DNA of 27,645 bases. Origin: Sulfurovum sp. GTDB taxonomy: Bacteria > Campylobacterota > Campylobacteria > Campylobacterales > Sulfurovaceae. The translations under genes were made by a program, and so were the position numbers. Positions 1 to 7,967 of the stretch are shown piece by piece (positions within the stretch are counted from its first letter, which is position 1; every line of letters begins with the position of its first letter). The stretch covers positions 1 through 27,645 of the forward strand of contig JAGSGJ010000027.1 in assembly GCA_023955225.1 (NCBI GenBank), read 5' to 3'. The notes under the pieces are model-generated. The model was not told the DNA's origin, made no database searches, and worked only from the letters and a program-made list of their open reading frames with translations.

Positions 1-104
1 AAAAAGTATAAAAAATAATAAAAAAGCAAACCCTAGCAATAAGAGAGAGACAAACCCTCCAGGTAGCAGTGAATATTTCAATCTTTTGACATCTTGTAAC
101 ATCT

Positions 105-1097
105 TTATATTACCAGTGCTTTAAGCCATTCGTTGATGATTTCTTTTCTATGCGCTTCAACTGTTTTACCATCAAGTAAAATCATTTTAGCTGGCTGAGT
201 AAGTGTCTCGAAGGCTTTAGGTAAACCTTGTTTCGTTTTTACAACAGGGTATGCCCAGTTACCAGTGGGAATGATGTCTGCAAATGTTTCACTATGCATA
301 AACTGTAAAAACTTCTTCGCTAGATCTTTGTTTTTAGAAGACTTAAGCATCGCTGCAACTTCTATCTGTCCATAATGTCCCTCTTGAAAATGTGCCGTTT
401 TAAAGTTCGTTCTGTTTTCATCTATGATGTGATAAGCAGGAGAAGTCGTATAAGACAAGACCATATCTGCCTCACCTTTTAAAAACAAACCATAAGCCTC
501 AGACCATCCTTTAGTGATAGTCAATATATGAGGAGAGAGTCTTTTCCAATACTCCCCTGCCTTCTCTTTATAGATCTCTTTGACCCATAAAAGCAAACTA
601 AGCCCAGGTGTGGATGAGCGAGGATCTTGGATGACGATTTTAAAATCTTCTGGCATGGAAGCCAGTGCTTCAAATGACAATGGTGGATTTTTCACCTTAT
701 TCGTATCATACACAAAAGCGACATAACTGTAATCATACGGTACAAAATAATCATCTGTATATGCAATAGGTAAGTCTAAATTGGAAGTATTCATATCATG
801 TGCTGCAAAAAGTCCGGTTTTATTGGCAGCTTGTGCGATGTTGGTATCTAGTCCAAGTAAAATATCTGCCTTGGTATTTTTACCTTCAAGTTGAATTTTT
901 CTCAACGCCCCTATGGAACTGGACATGCCTACGAACTTGACATTGCAGTTATATTCTTTTTCAAATGCTTCTTTTATCTTAGGGCCAGGACCCCAAGAGA
1001 CAGCAAAAGCATCATAGGTGTAGATAGTGAGTGTGGGTTTTTCATTACCAAGTGTAATGACTGTAAAAAGCAGGAGTGTGTATAGTATTTTAATCAT
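105..1097 (-). CDS. thiB: Thiamine ABC transporter periplasmic binding protein, ThiB/TbpA-like
   Basis: This is a 330-residue periplasmic solute-binding protein, close to the length of E. coli ThiB (about 327). A short hydrophobic N-terminal signal peptide is followed by the family opening TIYTYDAFAVSWGPGP. Further on come GKNTKADILLGLD and the KTGLFAAHD segment, which closely resemble E. coli ThiB (GKNSKADVVLGLD, KTGLFA). The family binds thiamine, TMP and TPP in the periplasm and passes them to the ThiP permease and ThiQ ATPase. Neither of those genes is in the window; they could follow beyond position 1 or lie elsewhere. The gene is last of three behind TPP riboswitch 1, six bases after the small thiamine-binding protein gene, which supports the thiamine assignment. 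Confidence 0.9.
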   Translation of the reverse strand: MIKILYTLLLFTVITLGNEKPTLTIYTYDAFAVSWGPGPKIKEAFEKEYNCNVKFVGMSSSIGALRKIQLEGKNTKADILLGLDTNIAQAANKTGLFAAHDMNTSNLDLPIAYTDDYFVPYDYSYVAFVYDTNKVKNPPLSFEALASMPEDFKIVIQDPRSSTPGLSLLLWVKEIYKEKAGEYWKRLSPHILTITKGWSEAYGLFLKGEADMVLSYTTSPAYHIIDENRTNFKTAHFQEGHYGQIEVAAMLKSSKNKDLAKKFLQFMHSETFADIIPTGNWAYPVVKTKQGLPKAFETLTQPAKMILLDGKTVEAHRKEIINEWLKALVI

Positions 1098-1103
1098 AAA
1101 AGA

Positions 1104-1364
1104 TTATATCCCATAAATACCTTGTCTATTATTACCTACAAATTTCAGCACAAAAATAGAATCTGGAATCTCTGTAAATACTGAAAACATCTCTTTTTCC
1201 AAGAGTGCCATGATCACATTATAATCACCATGAACCTGAGTGCTGAGTTCATTACGAACGACCTCAACACTTTGCTCTTTTTCAAGCTCGGCAATAAAAG
1301 CCAATATAGGTGCTTCAAATTCTTTTTGAAGCGGATACATACTGATGTCTACAGAGATTTCCAT
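1104..1364 (-). CDS. Small thiamine-binding protein, YkoF/MTH1187 family
   Basis: This is an 86-residue soluble protein without a signal peptide. It opens with MEISVDISMYPL, followed by a helix-strand pattern typical of the MTH1187/YkoF-like thiamine-binding domain, a ferredoxin-like fold that binds thiamine or its HMP moiety in the cytoplasm. It sits between the TonB receptor (14 bases upstream) and thiB (6 bases downstream), in the transcript controlled by TPP riboswitch 1. That position fits an intracellular thiamine carrier or sensor for the uptake system. Family assignment rests on the length, the N-terminal strand and the context. The exact ligand is inferred. Confidence 0.72.
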   Translation of the reverse strand: MEISVDISMYPLQKEFEAPILAFIAELEKEQSVEVVRNELSTQVHGDYNVIMALLEKEMFSVFTEIPDSIFVLKFVGNNRQGIYGI

Positions 1365-1377
1365 CTATTAATCCTTG

Positions 1378-3426
1378 TTAAAAGTCGTATGATACAGTTA
1401 AACCAAATGTTCTTGGATCTCCCTGTTGAGTGTAAAGTGCCTCGCCTGTACCAAAGTTATCAAAATAATATCCTCTGGTTTGATAATCTGCATCGCCAAG
1501 ATTTCTTCCCCAGAGTATTGCACTCCAATTACCAGTCACATATTCCATACTTGCATGAAGCAGTGTATATGCATCTGATTTCTCATCATGTGAATTAGAG
1601 AAATAGTAGCTTCCTCTTCCTTCTATATTGGTCTTAAAGTTCCAGTTCGCACTTAACATATAATTCATACCGATATTATATTGATATTCAGGTGACTGTG
1701 CAGGAGTTCTACCATCTTTTGAGACATCATCAACAGGGTTATAAAAGCTATCAAATTCTGCATTTAGGAGTCCTAAACTTGCATTAAATAAAATCTCATC
1801 ATTTGGACGGTAATTAAATTCTGTTTCAAGTCCATAATAAGTGCCCTTTTCTGCATTCGTAATATAGTCCGTATATTTCCAACTCTCTGTTACATAAGAA
1901 GTTCCCACTTGCTGGTCTTTTCTTTTTCCATAAAATAGATTTGTTCTATTTGTTAATTTTCCATCTATATATGTTCCATTTATACCTAAATCGACATTCC
2001 ATAAAGATTCTGTTTCATACTGCTTTGGAAGACCACTTGTATCTGTAACAGGATTAAAGCCTCCTGGCTTATAACCACGTGATAAGGTAACATAAAGAAG
2101 TTGAGATACATTTGCTTGATATTCTAGGCCTATTTTACCACCTACAAGATCTTCAGTATCATTATAAGAAGTATTATCAGAATCTTGATATTTTGTTTCC
2201 CACTGCTCTATACGTAATCCCGAAACTAACTTGAGTTTTTCATTGATTGAAGTATCCAATTGACCGTAAATCGCTTTACTCTCACCTGAGTAATCACTTA
2301 AGAATGGCACACCATAGAAATAAGTATTATTTCTTACCAAATCACTCTCATACTTTTTATAATATGCACCAAGTGTCCAAGCAGTTGTTTGATTAAATAT
2401 CTTACCCTCTTCATCAGATACAAGTCTTACATCTAAATCTATTTGCTTTTTCTCTCTTAGGTACTGATCAAATGAGTCATAAGACTCACCTGTATACGTC
2501 CAATCTTCATCAAATGAGTATTCAATATCTGACTTACTATAACTTACTCTGCTTTCTACATGAAATGCAGGATTAATTTGATAGATTGACTTCAAAGAAA
2601 ATGCATTTGTTTTTTGTGCATCTTTTCCTGGTTCATCTGATTCAGTTGTTCTAGTATTATTTCTATTAAATGCATCATATCCATTATCATTGTCAATATG
2701 CATCAACGTAAAATCTATGGTATGATTATCTGAAACCAACCACTTTAATTTCGCTTTTGCAGTGAGTTCATCCAACCCATTCGTATCATCTCTATTTAAG
2801 TAACTATTTGTAATAAACCCATCACTGTCATTTTTATAGATAGAAAATCTACCTAATAAAGTATCTTCGATAAGTGTTCCACCCATAGCTGCCCCAAAGG
2901 CTCTTGTATTATAGTTACCTACAGTTGCCTCTAGATGACCTTCTGTCTCTTTGGTCGGTTCATTACTCTCCACTGTTACTACACCAGCCAAGGCATTTGC
3001 ACCAAAGGTCGTACCCTGAGGCCCTCTTAATACTTCTATTTGTTTTACATCAAACAGTGAAGTACCCAAAGTGGCATTAGAAAAATCGATCCCATCAACC
3101 ATGAGTCCTACAGTAGGATTGATCGGTGTTTCAAACTGTCCTCTTTCTCCCATACCTCTAATCTGAATATATTTTGACTTAGAGCCACCTGCAGAAAAAT
3201 TCACATTTGCTGCACTTCCTACAATTTCAGTAAAAGCCTGAGATGCTTTATCATAGAGTTTATCCTCTCCCATAATGGTCACACTACTTGCAGTCTTTGA
3301 TAAATTTTGTTCCCTGAAGTCAGCACTGACGGTGATAGGATCAAGCGTTGTTTCTTCTGCAAATGCAGGTGCGTTCAATAATGCATAAGTTGCGATGATC
3401 GAACCGGTTAAAATTTTGGTTTTCAT
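1378..3426 (-). CDS. TonB-dependent outer-membrane receptor, probable thiamine or thiamine-precursor transporter
   Basis: This is a 682-residue TonB-dependent receptor. A cleavable signal peptide (ending near APAFAEE) is followed by a probable TonB box (LDPITVSA). The plug domain covers roughly residues 40-155 and includes KQIEVLRGPQGTTFGANALAG, a hallmark of these receptors. The 22-strand barrel ends in the usual aromatic residue (SYDF). The substrate is inferred from regulation: a TPP riboswitch lies about 90 bases upstream, and two thiamine-binding protein genes follow in the same transcript. Energy would come from TonB-ExbBD encoded elsewhere. The start ATG is preceded by the strong ribosome-binding site AAGGGAAA, which is the element the riboswitch appears to hide. 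Confidence 0.88.
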   Translation of the reverse strand: MKTKILTGSIIATYALLNAPAFAEETTLDPITVSADFREQNLSKTASSVTIMGEDKLYDKASQAFTEIVGSAANVNFSAGGSKSKYIQIRGMGERGQFETPINPTVGLMVDGIDFSNATLGTSLFDVKQIEVLRGPQGTTFGANALAGVVTVESNEPTKETEGHLEATVGNYNTRAFGAAMGGTLIEDTLLGRFSIYKNDSDGFITNSYLNRDDTNGLDELTAKAKLKWLVSDNHTIDFTLMHIDNDNGYDAFNRNNTRTTESDEPGKDAQKTNAFSLKSIYQINPAFHVESRVSYSKSDIEYSFDEDWTYTGESYDSFDQYLREKKQIDLDVRLVSDEEGKIFNQTTAWTLGAYYKKYESDLVRNNTYFYGVPFLSDYSGESKAIYGQLDTSINEKLKLVSGLRIEQWETKYQDSDNTSYNDTEDLVGGKIGLEYQANVSQLLYVTLSRGYKPGGFNPVTDTSGLPKQYETESLWNVDLGINGTYIDGKLTNRTNLFYGKRKDQQVGTSYVTESWKYTDYITNAEKGTYYGLETEFNYRPNDEILFNASLGLLNAEFDSFYNPVDDVSKDGRTPAQSPEYQYNIGMNYMLSANWNFKTNIEGRGSYYFSNSHDEKSDAYTLLHASMEYVTGNWSAILWGRNLGDADYQTRGYYFDNFGTGEALYTQQGDPRTFGLTVSYDF

Positions 3427-3512
3427 TTTATTTCCCTTAAAATAATATATGTATTAAGAGAGGAGAAGTAGATAAAAGTGATACATTATGTATCAAAGTA
3501 GATTATGTACGA

Positions 3513-3613
3513 TTCTCTTCCCTACGCTGGTATTATCCAGTTCAAGTTCGACGGGTCAAGCTTTTACACTATCTCAGCTATATATCATTGAAGATATTTA
3601 GCACCCCGAGAGA
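3513..3613 (-). promoter_or_regulatory. TPP riboswitch 1 (THI element) controlling the thiamine uptake operon
   Basis: On the minus strand the conserved THI-box segments occur in order: CTCTCGGGGTGC, then CTGAGATAG, then GACCCGTCGAACTTGAACTGG, then ATAATACCAGCGTAGGGAAGAG. These are the aptamer core that binds thiamine pyrophosphate. The leader between the aptamer and the receptor ATG suggests translational control. The ribosome-binding site AAGGGAAA (3431-3438) can pair with CTCTTAA (3454-3460). That same strand can instead pair with AAGAGA at the aptamer's 3' end (3514-3519). TPP binding would therefore free the sequestering strand and block translation. The aptamer is clear; the switching model is inferred from pairing by eye. 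Confidence 0.95.
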
Positions 3614-3624
3614 TTGATAATGAG

Positions 3625-3630
3625 GTTATA
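3625..3630 (-). promoter_or_regulatory. Candidate -10 element for the thiamine uptake operon
   Basis: On the minus strand TTCTTGTATAAC places a TATAAC hexamer about 12 bases before the first paired bases of TPP riboswitch 1. Transcription would start right at the aptamer. It lies between the thiG terminator hairpin and the riboswitch, so the uptake genes would have their own promoter. Assigned by eye from spacing and consensus only. Confidence 0.45.
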
Positions 3631-3653
3631 CAAGAAATTAGTTTTGATTATGC

Positions 3654-3682
3654 TTAAGTAGGAGTATTTTACTCCTACTTAA
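3654..3682 (-). terminator. Perfect 13-bp hairpin overlapping the thiG stop codon
   Basis: Arms 3654-3666 and 3670-3682 are perfectly complementary (TTAAGTAGGAGTA and its reverse complement) around a 3-base loop. The thiG stop codon lies inside one arm. No long U-run follows on the minus strand (GCATAATC), so it may act as a weak intrinsic terminator, a processing site or a 3'-end stabiliser that separates the synthesis operon from the uptake operon. Confidence 0.6.
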
Positions 3683-4491
3683 TTGAATTGATGCCAAAAA
3701 GGCGTACCGACAGTAGGTGTAGAGGGAGAAGCAAATTCACGTTCTTTCATCACCCCTGCTTCATAGCCCAATCGCCCTGCTTCAACTGCTACTCTAAAGG
3801 CATCTGCCATTTTAACAGGGTCTTGTGCTAAAGCAATGGCAGAATTTAAAAGTACACCGTCATACCCAAGTTCCATAGCCTTCGTGGCATGAGATGGTTT
3901 TCCAATCCCAGCATCAACAACTAACTGTAAATCTGGAAACTGCTTACGTATGGCTAGAAGATTGTCAGGATTCATCAGTCCTTTTCCTGAGCCTATCATT
4001 GATCCCCAAGGCATGATGATCTTACATCCTACGTCTGCCAAACGTTTTGCAACCACCAGATCATCTGTTGTATAAGGGAAAACTTCAAAACCTTCTTTTA
4101 TGAGAACTTCAGCGGCTTTCACTGTTTCAAATGGATCCGGTTGTAAATTGTACTGATCACCTATGACTTCAAGTTTTACCCAGTTTGTACCAAAAATTTC
4201 TCTAGCCATCTGTGCTGTAGTAATAGCCTCTTTGGCAGAGTGTGAACCTGCTGTATTGGGTAATACTTCTATGCCTAATGATTTTATAATGTCCCAAAAT
4301 GGGTTACCCCCACCTTCACCAGCTGCTTGTCGTCTCAAAGATACCGTAACAATTTGGGCACCTGAAATTTTAATAGCATCTTCCATGTTGGCTGGACTTG
4401 GATAGAGTGCAGAACCTATAAGCAGTCTACTGTTTAATGTTTTTCCACCAATTTCCCATGTATCATCATTCGATTCTAAGTGTTTCGTCAT
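3679..4491 (-). CDS. thiG: Thiazole synthase ThiG
   Basis: ThiG forms the thiazole phosphate ring from 1-deoxy-xylulose 5-phosphate, dehydroglycine and the sulfur carried by ThiS thiocarboxylate. The 270-residue protein shows the family landmarks SRLLIGSALY, VTVSLRR, LPNTAG and NWVKLEVIGD, in which Lys106 is the expected Schiff-base lysine. GIGKPSHATKAMELGYDGVLLNSAIA is followed by a C-terminal PFWHQF. I chose the ATG at 4491 because AGGTGG lies at ideal spacing. A GTG at 4500 in the same frame would add three residues and overlap thiS. The gene is last in thiC-thiO-thiS-thiG, one base after the thiS stop. Confidence 0.95.
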   Translation of the reverse strand: MTKHLESNDDTWEIGGKTLNSRLLIGSALYPSPANMEDAIKISGAQIVTVSLRRQAAGEGGGNPFWDIIKSLGIEVLPNTAGSHSAKEAITTAQMAREIFGTNWVKLEVIGDQYNLQPDPFETVKAAEVLIKEGFEVFPYTTDDLVVAKRLADVGCKIIMPWGSMIGSGKGLMNPDNLLAIRKQFPDLQLVVDAGIGKPSHATKAMELGYDGVLLNSAIALAQDPVKMADAFRVAVEAGRLGYEAGVMKEREFASPSTPTVGTPFWHQFN

Positions 4492-4492
4492 T

Positions 4493-4696
4493 TTATCCAC
4501 CTTGTACGGGAGCCAAAATATCTATGGTGTCTCCCTCTTTTATAATTGTCTTGTCATACTTGGCAATGGGTACAAAAGTAGTGTTGACTGCTACAGCAAA
4601 ACCTTTCACTTTATATTCAAGTGCTTCTATCATTTGACTTACATTCAAATTTTTTTCAAGCTCTCTTAGTTCGCCATTTACTGATACTTTTATCAT
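4493..4696 (-). CDS. thiS: Sulfur carrier protein ThiS
   Basis: This is a 67-residue ubiquitin-like (beta-grasp) protein ending in Gly-Gly (APVQGG), the C-terminus that is adenylated and thiocarboxylated to deliver sulfur to ThiG. Length and the C-terminal motif are standard for the family. The start codon overlaps the thiO stop (ATGA, 4693-4696). Curiously, the two C-terminal glycine codons lie in the AAGGTGGA stretch that serves as the ribosome-binding site of thiG, so a residue essential for function and a translation signal share the same bases. The adenylating enzyme ThiF is not in the window. Confidence 0.93.
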   Translation of the reverse strand: MIKVSVNGELRELEKNLNVSQMIEALEYKVKGFAVAVNTTFVPIAKYDKTIIKEGDTIDILAPVQGG

Positions 4697-5721
4697 TTAT
4701 GCACCCCTCCATTTAACGCTTCTTCTACCACTGCAGGTGCCAATAGATAGCCATGTCGATACAACCCGTTAATACGTGTCATCTTTGTACCATGTTCAAT
4801 TTTTGGTAAATTATCTCTGAGTGTCGGACGACAATTTGTAAGCATGTTGACAATACGTGCTTCTGCAAATCCTGAGTGCATACTATAGACTGCTGAAAGT
4901 AACTCTAAACTTGAACGTACAGACATAGGACTTTTATCTTCACTCTCTATCTCAGTCGCACCGATAACGTACCTGTTATTGGCCCGTGGCACAATGTAGA
5001 TTTTGTAGCGTGGGTGTAACATGCGTGTAGGTCTGGTGATATTTACCTCAGGTGCATCAAGCCAAAACACCTCTCCACGTACACCACGTAAATCATCCAT
5101 TTCCTCTTGAGCACCAAGTCCTCTTGCATCAAATACCCAATCAAATGTTTTACTCTCATCCCCTACTGTCATAGTGCCATCTAAGACATGGGTCACTTTA
5201 CTCTCTTCATGCCACGTAACGTTTGGATGTACAAGCAAATAATCACTTGAGGCTTTCATAAAACGCTGTGCATCCACCTGTCCTTCATGTGGTATAAAGA
5301 AAGCTTTAGCATGTTGATCTAAATCTGGTTCAAGTTCTTTGAGTGCAGCTCTATCTAAAAGTTCTATTTTTGAAGCTTCTTCTACCTTGGACTTTAATGT
5401 ATCTATAAAATGATCTAACTCATTATAATCTTGAGGATGTGCGGTAATGATACTACCCTCTTGCTGATATGCATCTGCAATACCAATCTGTTCTAACAAA
5501 CTAGGCCAAAGCGCAATAGAGCGATTTCCATGATCAAAAATGACAGACTCTGCACTCTCTAACTCAGCAAAGACAGCTAACATACCAGCAGCAGTGATCC
5601 CTGCTGCTTTATCACCATAGGCTGTGTCTTCATCAAAAAGTGTTACTGTGTGCCCACGTTGTAGTAGATTAAGTGCTAACACTCTACCAACTAAACCAAC
5701 ACCTGCAATACCTATATTCAT
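4693..5721 (-). CDS. thiO: FAD-dependent glycine oxidase ThiO
   Basis: This is a 342-residue DAO-family flavoprotein. The N-terminal Rossmann motif is GIAGVGLVGRVLALNLLQRG, with an acidic residue ending the second strand (LFDED). Later come DARGLGA and a C-terminal RHGYLLAPAVVEEAL segment typical of ThiO. ThiO oxidises glycine to iminoacetate (dehydroglycine) with oxygen for thiazole synthesis. It replaces the radical-SAM tyrosine lyase ThiH, which many related Campylobacterota use. The gene begins four bases after thiC and overlaps thiS by ATGA, so it is clearly part of the synthesis operon. Choice of ThiO fits an oxygen-using organism. Confidence 0.9.
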   Translation of the reverse strand: MNIGIAGVGLVGRVLALNLLQRGHTVTLFDEDTAYGDKAAGITAAGMLAVFAELESAESVIFDHGNRSIALWPSLLEQIGIADAYQQEGSIITAHPQDYNELDHFIDTLKSKVEEASKIELLDRAALKELEPDLDQHAKAFFIPHEGQVDAQRFMKASSDYLLVHPNVTWHEESKVTHVLDGTMTVGDESKTFDWVFDARGLGAQEEMDDLRGVRGEVFWLDAPEVNITRPTRMLHPRYKIYIVPRANNRYVIGATEIESEDKSPMSVRSSLELLSAVYSMHSGFAEARIVNMLTNCRPTLRDNLPKIEHGTKMTRINGLYRHGYLLAPAVVEEALNGGVHK

Positions 5722-5725
5722 TATT

Positions 5726-7630
5726 TTACTTTTCTTCTATCTTATCTGCTTCAACATAGACTTCCGAACCCATTTCCTGGAAAGTCATAGACATTGCATC
5801 CATTCCATGTTGTTTGGCAGTTTCGACATCCGTTCCCAAGTTGTCTGCATACTCTCTTACCTCAGCAGAGATCTTCATAGAACAGAACTTGGGTCCACAC
5901 ATTGAACAGAAGTGAGCCACTTTTGCGGCTTCCATCGGCATCGTTTCATCATGGTACTCTCTAGCTCTGTCTGGGTCAAGACCAATATTAAACTGATCTA
6001 CCCATCTAAACTCAAAACGTGCCAAAGACATCGCGTCATCTCTTGCTCTTGCACCTGGGTGACCTTTGGCAATGTCTGCTGCATGTGCTGCTATTTTATA
6101 CGTGATAAGTCCTTCTTTAACATCATCTCTGTTTGGAAGACCAAGGTGTTCTTTTGGTGTCACATAACAAAGCATCGCACAACCATACCAACCGATCATA
6201 GCTGCACCGATACCTGAAGTAAAGTGGTCATACCCTGGAGCAATATCAGTCGTTAGGGGCCCAAGTGTATAGAATGGTGCTTCATGACATACTTCTAGTT
6301 GTTTGTCCATGTTCGCTTTGATCATGTGCATAGGAACGTGCCCTGGACCTTCAATAATGGTTTGTACATCATGCTTCCATGCTATTTTAGTCAATCTTCC
6401 CAGTTCTTCAAGTTCACCAAATTGTGCCTCATCATTTGCATCCGCTCCAGAACCTGGACGTAAACCATCACCCAGTGAGAAAGTCACATCATACGTTTTC
6501 ATAATTTCACAGATATCTTCAAAGTGTGTGTTCAAGAAGTTTTCTTTATGGTGGTGAATCATCCATTTTGCCATAATTGCTCCACCACGAGAAACGATTC
6601 CTGTCACTCTTTTAGCTGTCATTGGTACATGGTGTAAAAGAAGCCCTGCATGAATGGTAAAATAATCCACACCCTGCTCTGCCTGCTCAATGAGTGTATC
6701 TCTAAACACTTCCCAAGTCAGATCTTCTGCAACTCCATTTACTTTTTCAAGTGCCTGGTAGATTGGCACGGTACCGATTGGCACTGGTGAGTTACGTAAG
6801 ATCCAGTCACGTGTTGTGTGAATGTTTTTACCTGTTGAAAGATCCATAACCGTATCTCCACCCCAACGTGTAGACCATACCATTTTCTCCACTTCTTCAG
6901 CGATGCTCGAAGTCGTAGCAGAGTTACCGATGTTAGCATTTACTTTCACTAAAAAGTTACGCCCAATGATCATAGGTTCAACTTCGGGGTGATTAATGTT
7001 ACAAGGGATAACCGCTCTACCCTCAGCTACTTCTTTTCTTACAAATTCAGGTGTTACCATTTCAGGTAAATTTGCTCCAAAGTTTTCACCTTTAAGTCTT
7101 GTTTCACGCTCTTTATCTTGAAGATACTCTTCTTTCATCGCAAGGTTTTGACTCTCACGAATAGCGATAAATTCCATCTCAGGTGTGATGATCCCTTGTC
7201 TTGCATACCAGAGTTGGGAAACGTTTTTTCCCTTTCCATGTTCATCTTTCTTGGCACGTAAAGGTGTTCTTACCAGTCCTGTTGCTCCAGCAGTTACGAA
7301 GTCAAGTTGTTCATCTGTCGTGTACCCGTTGTCTTCAGGAGCCATGATGCGTCCTTTATACTCTTCAACATCACCACGACCAGCTATCCACTCTTTACGA
7401 ATAGCAGGGATTCCCTCTCCGACATCGATATCAACTGTTGAGTCGGTATAGGGACCTGAAGTGTCATAGACACCTAGTTTTGTGTCATTAGAAAGTGTGA
7501 TCTCACGTACAGGTACACGAATATCTTTATGTATTTCACCCTTGAGGTAAATCTTTTTAGACGCAGGAAATGGGTCTCTTGTTAAAAGTTCATTTGATGT
7601 TGTTAATGTGTCTTTATATGGTTTTGTCAT
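5726..7630 (-). CDS. thiC: Phosphomethylpyrimidine synthase ThiC
   Basis: ThiC is the radical-SAM enzyme that converts 5-aminoimidazole ribotide to HMP phosphate, the pyrimidine half of thiamine. The 634-residue length matches bacterial ThiC. Visible landmarks are NINHPEVEPMIIGRNFLVKVNANIGNSA, STGKNIHTTRDWILRNSPVPIGTVPIYQALEK, TIEGPGHVPM, the zinc-ligand region and the C-terminal CSMCGPKFC (residues about 575-583), which binds the 4Fe-4S cluster. The start ATG follows AAGGGAAA, which the upstream riboswitch leader appears able to hide. First gene of the thiC-thiO-thiS-thiG operon. thiD, thiE and thiF are not present here. Confidence 0.97.
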   Translation of the reverse strand: MTKPYKDTLTTSNELLTRDPFPASKKIYLKGEIHKDIRVPVREITLSNDTKLGVYDTSGPYTDSTVDIDVGEGIPAIRKEWIAGRGDVEEYKGRIMAPEDNGYTTDEQLDFVTAGATGLVRTPLRAKKDEHGKGKNVSQLWYARQGIITPEMEFIAIRESQNLAMKEEYLQDKERETRLKGENFGANLPEMVTPEFVRKEVAEGRAVIPCNINHPEVEPMIIGRNFLVKVNANIGNSATTSSIAEEVEKMVWSTRWGGDTVMDLSTGKNIHTTRDWILRNSPVPIGTVPIYQALEKVNGVAEDLTWEVFRDTLIEQAEQGVDYFTIHAGLLLHHVPMTAKRVTGIVSRGGAIMAKWMIHHHKENFLNTHFEDICEIMKTYDVTFSLGDGLRPGSGADANDEAQFGELEELGRLTKIAWKHDVQTIIEGPGHVPMHMIKANMDKQLEVCHEAPFYTLGPLTTDIAPGYDHFTSGIGAAMIGWYGCAMLCYVTPKEHLGLPNRDDVKEGLITYKIAAHAADIAKGHPGARARDDAMSLARFEFRWVDQFNIGLDPDRAREYHDETMPMEAAKVAHFCSMCGPKFCSMKISAEVREYADNLGTDVETAKQHGMDAMSMTFQEMGSEVYVEADKIEEK

Positions 7631-7738
7631 GATGTTTCCCTTAAAATTATATATTTAGGGAAGAGATGTAGAAATTAATGTAGGTATAAATAAAAGAGCC
7701 CTATAGGCATATTATTTATAATTAAAAATTATATACAA

Positions 7739-7850
7739 GTCTCTTCCTTACGCTGGTATTATCCAGTTCAAGTTCAACGGGTCAAGCAATTTGCTATCTC
7801 AGCTATGCATCAGATATGTTTTCCATAAATGATCAAAGCTCCCCGAGAGG
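7739..7850 (-). promoter_or_regulatory. TPP riboswitch 2 (THI element) upstream of thiC
   Basis: The minus strand carries CTCTCGGGGAGC, CTGAGATAG, GACCCGTTGAACTTGAACTGG and ATAATACCAGCGTAAGGAAGAG, the ordered THI-box core. The leader supports an SD-sequestering switch. CTCTTCCCT (7657-7665) can pair with the thiC ribosome-binding site AAGGGAAA (7635-7642). It can instead pair with GGAAGAG at the aptamer's 3' edge (7741-7747), a perfect 7-base complement. TPP binding would lock the aptamer and let CTCTTCCCT cover the ribosome-binding site. Aptamer certain, mechanism inferred. Confidence 0.96.
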
Positions 7851-7860
7851 TTGAAAGTGT

Positions 7861-7866
7861 ACTATA
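7861..7866 (-). promoter_or_regulatory. Candidate -10 element of the thiC operon
   Basis: The minus-strand hexamer TATAGT lies about 12 bases before the 5' end of the riboswitch aptamer, so the transcript would begin just ahead of the aptamer. AT-rich sequence precedes it (7867-7905), as is usual for sigma-70 promoters of this phylum, which rely little on a -35 box. Assigned by eye. Confidence 0.5.
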
Positions 7867-7949
7867 GTTCAAAAAGGATAAAAATAGACTTAATTAAATA
7901 TTTAAAATGTTGGAGGAAAGGGAAAAGGTAAGAAAGTAACGGAAGAAAA

Positions 7950-7967
7950 AGAGGCTTCTACTCCTCT
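7950..7967 (-). terminator. Intrinsic terminator overlapping the end of the small acidic protein gene
   Basis: On the minus strand AGAGG (7967-7963), an 8-base loop and CCTCT (7954-7950) are followed by TTTTCTT. The hairpin includes the TAG stop codon of the upstream gene. The stem is short (5 bp) but the following U-rich tract is convincing. Confidence 0.5.

Noticed and set aside
1..60. Two direct copies of CAAACCCT with nearby T-rich minus strand, considered as terminator or repeat array
   Set aside because: The copies are direct, not inverted, only two occur, and no stem can be drawn with confidence.
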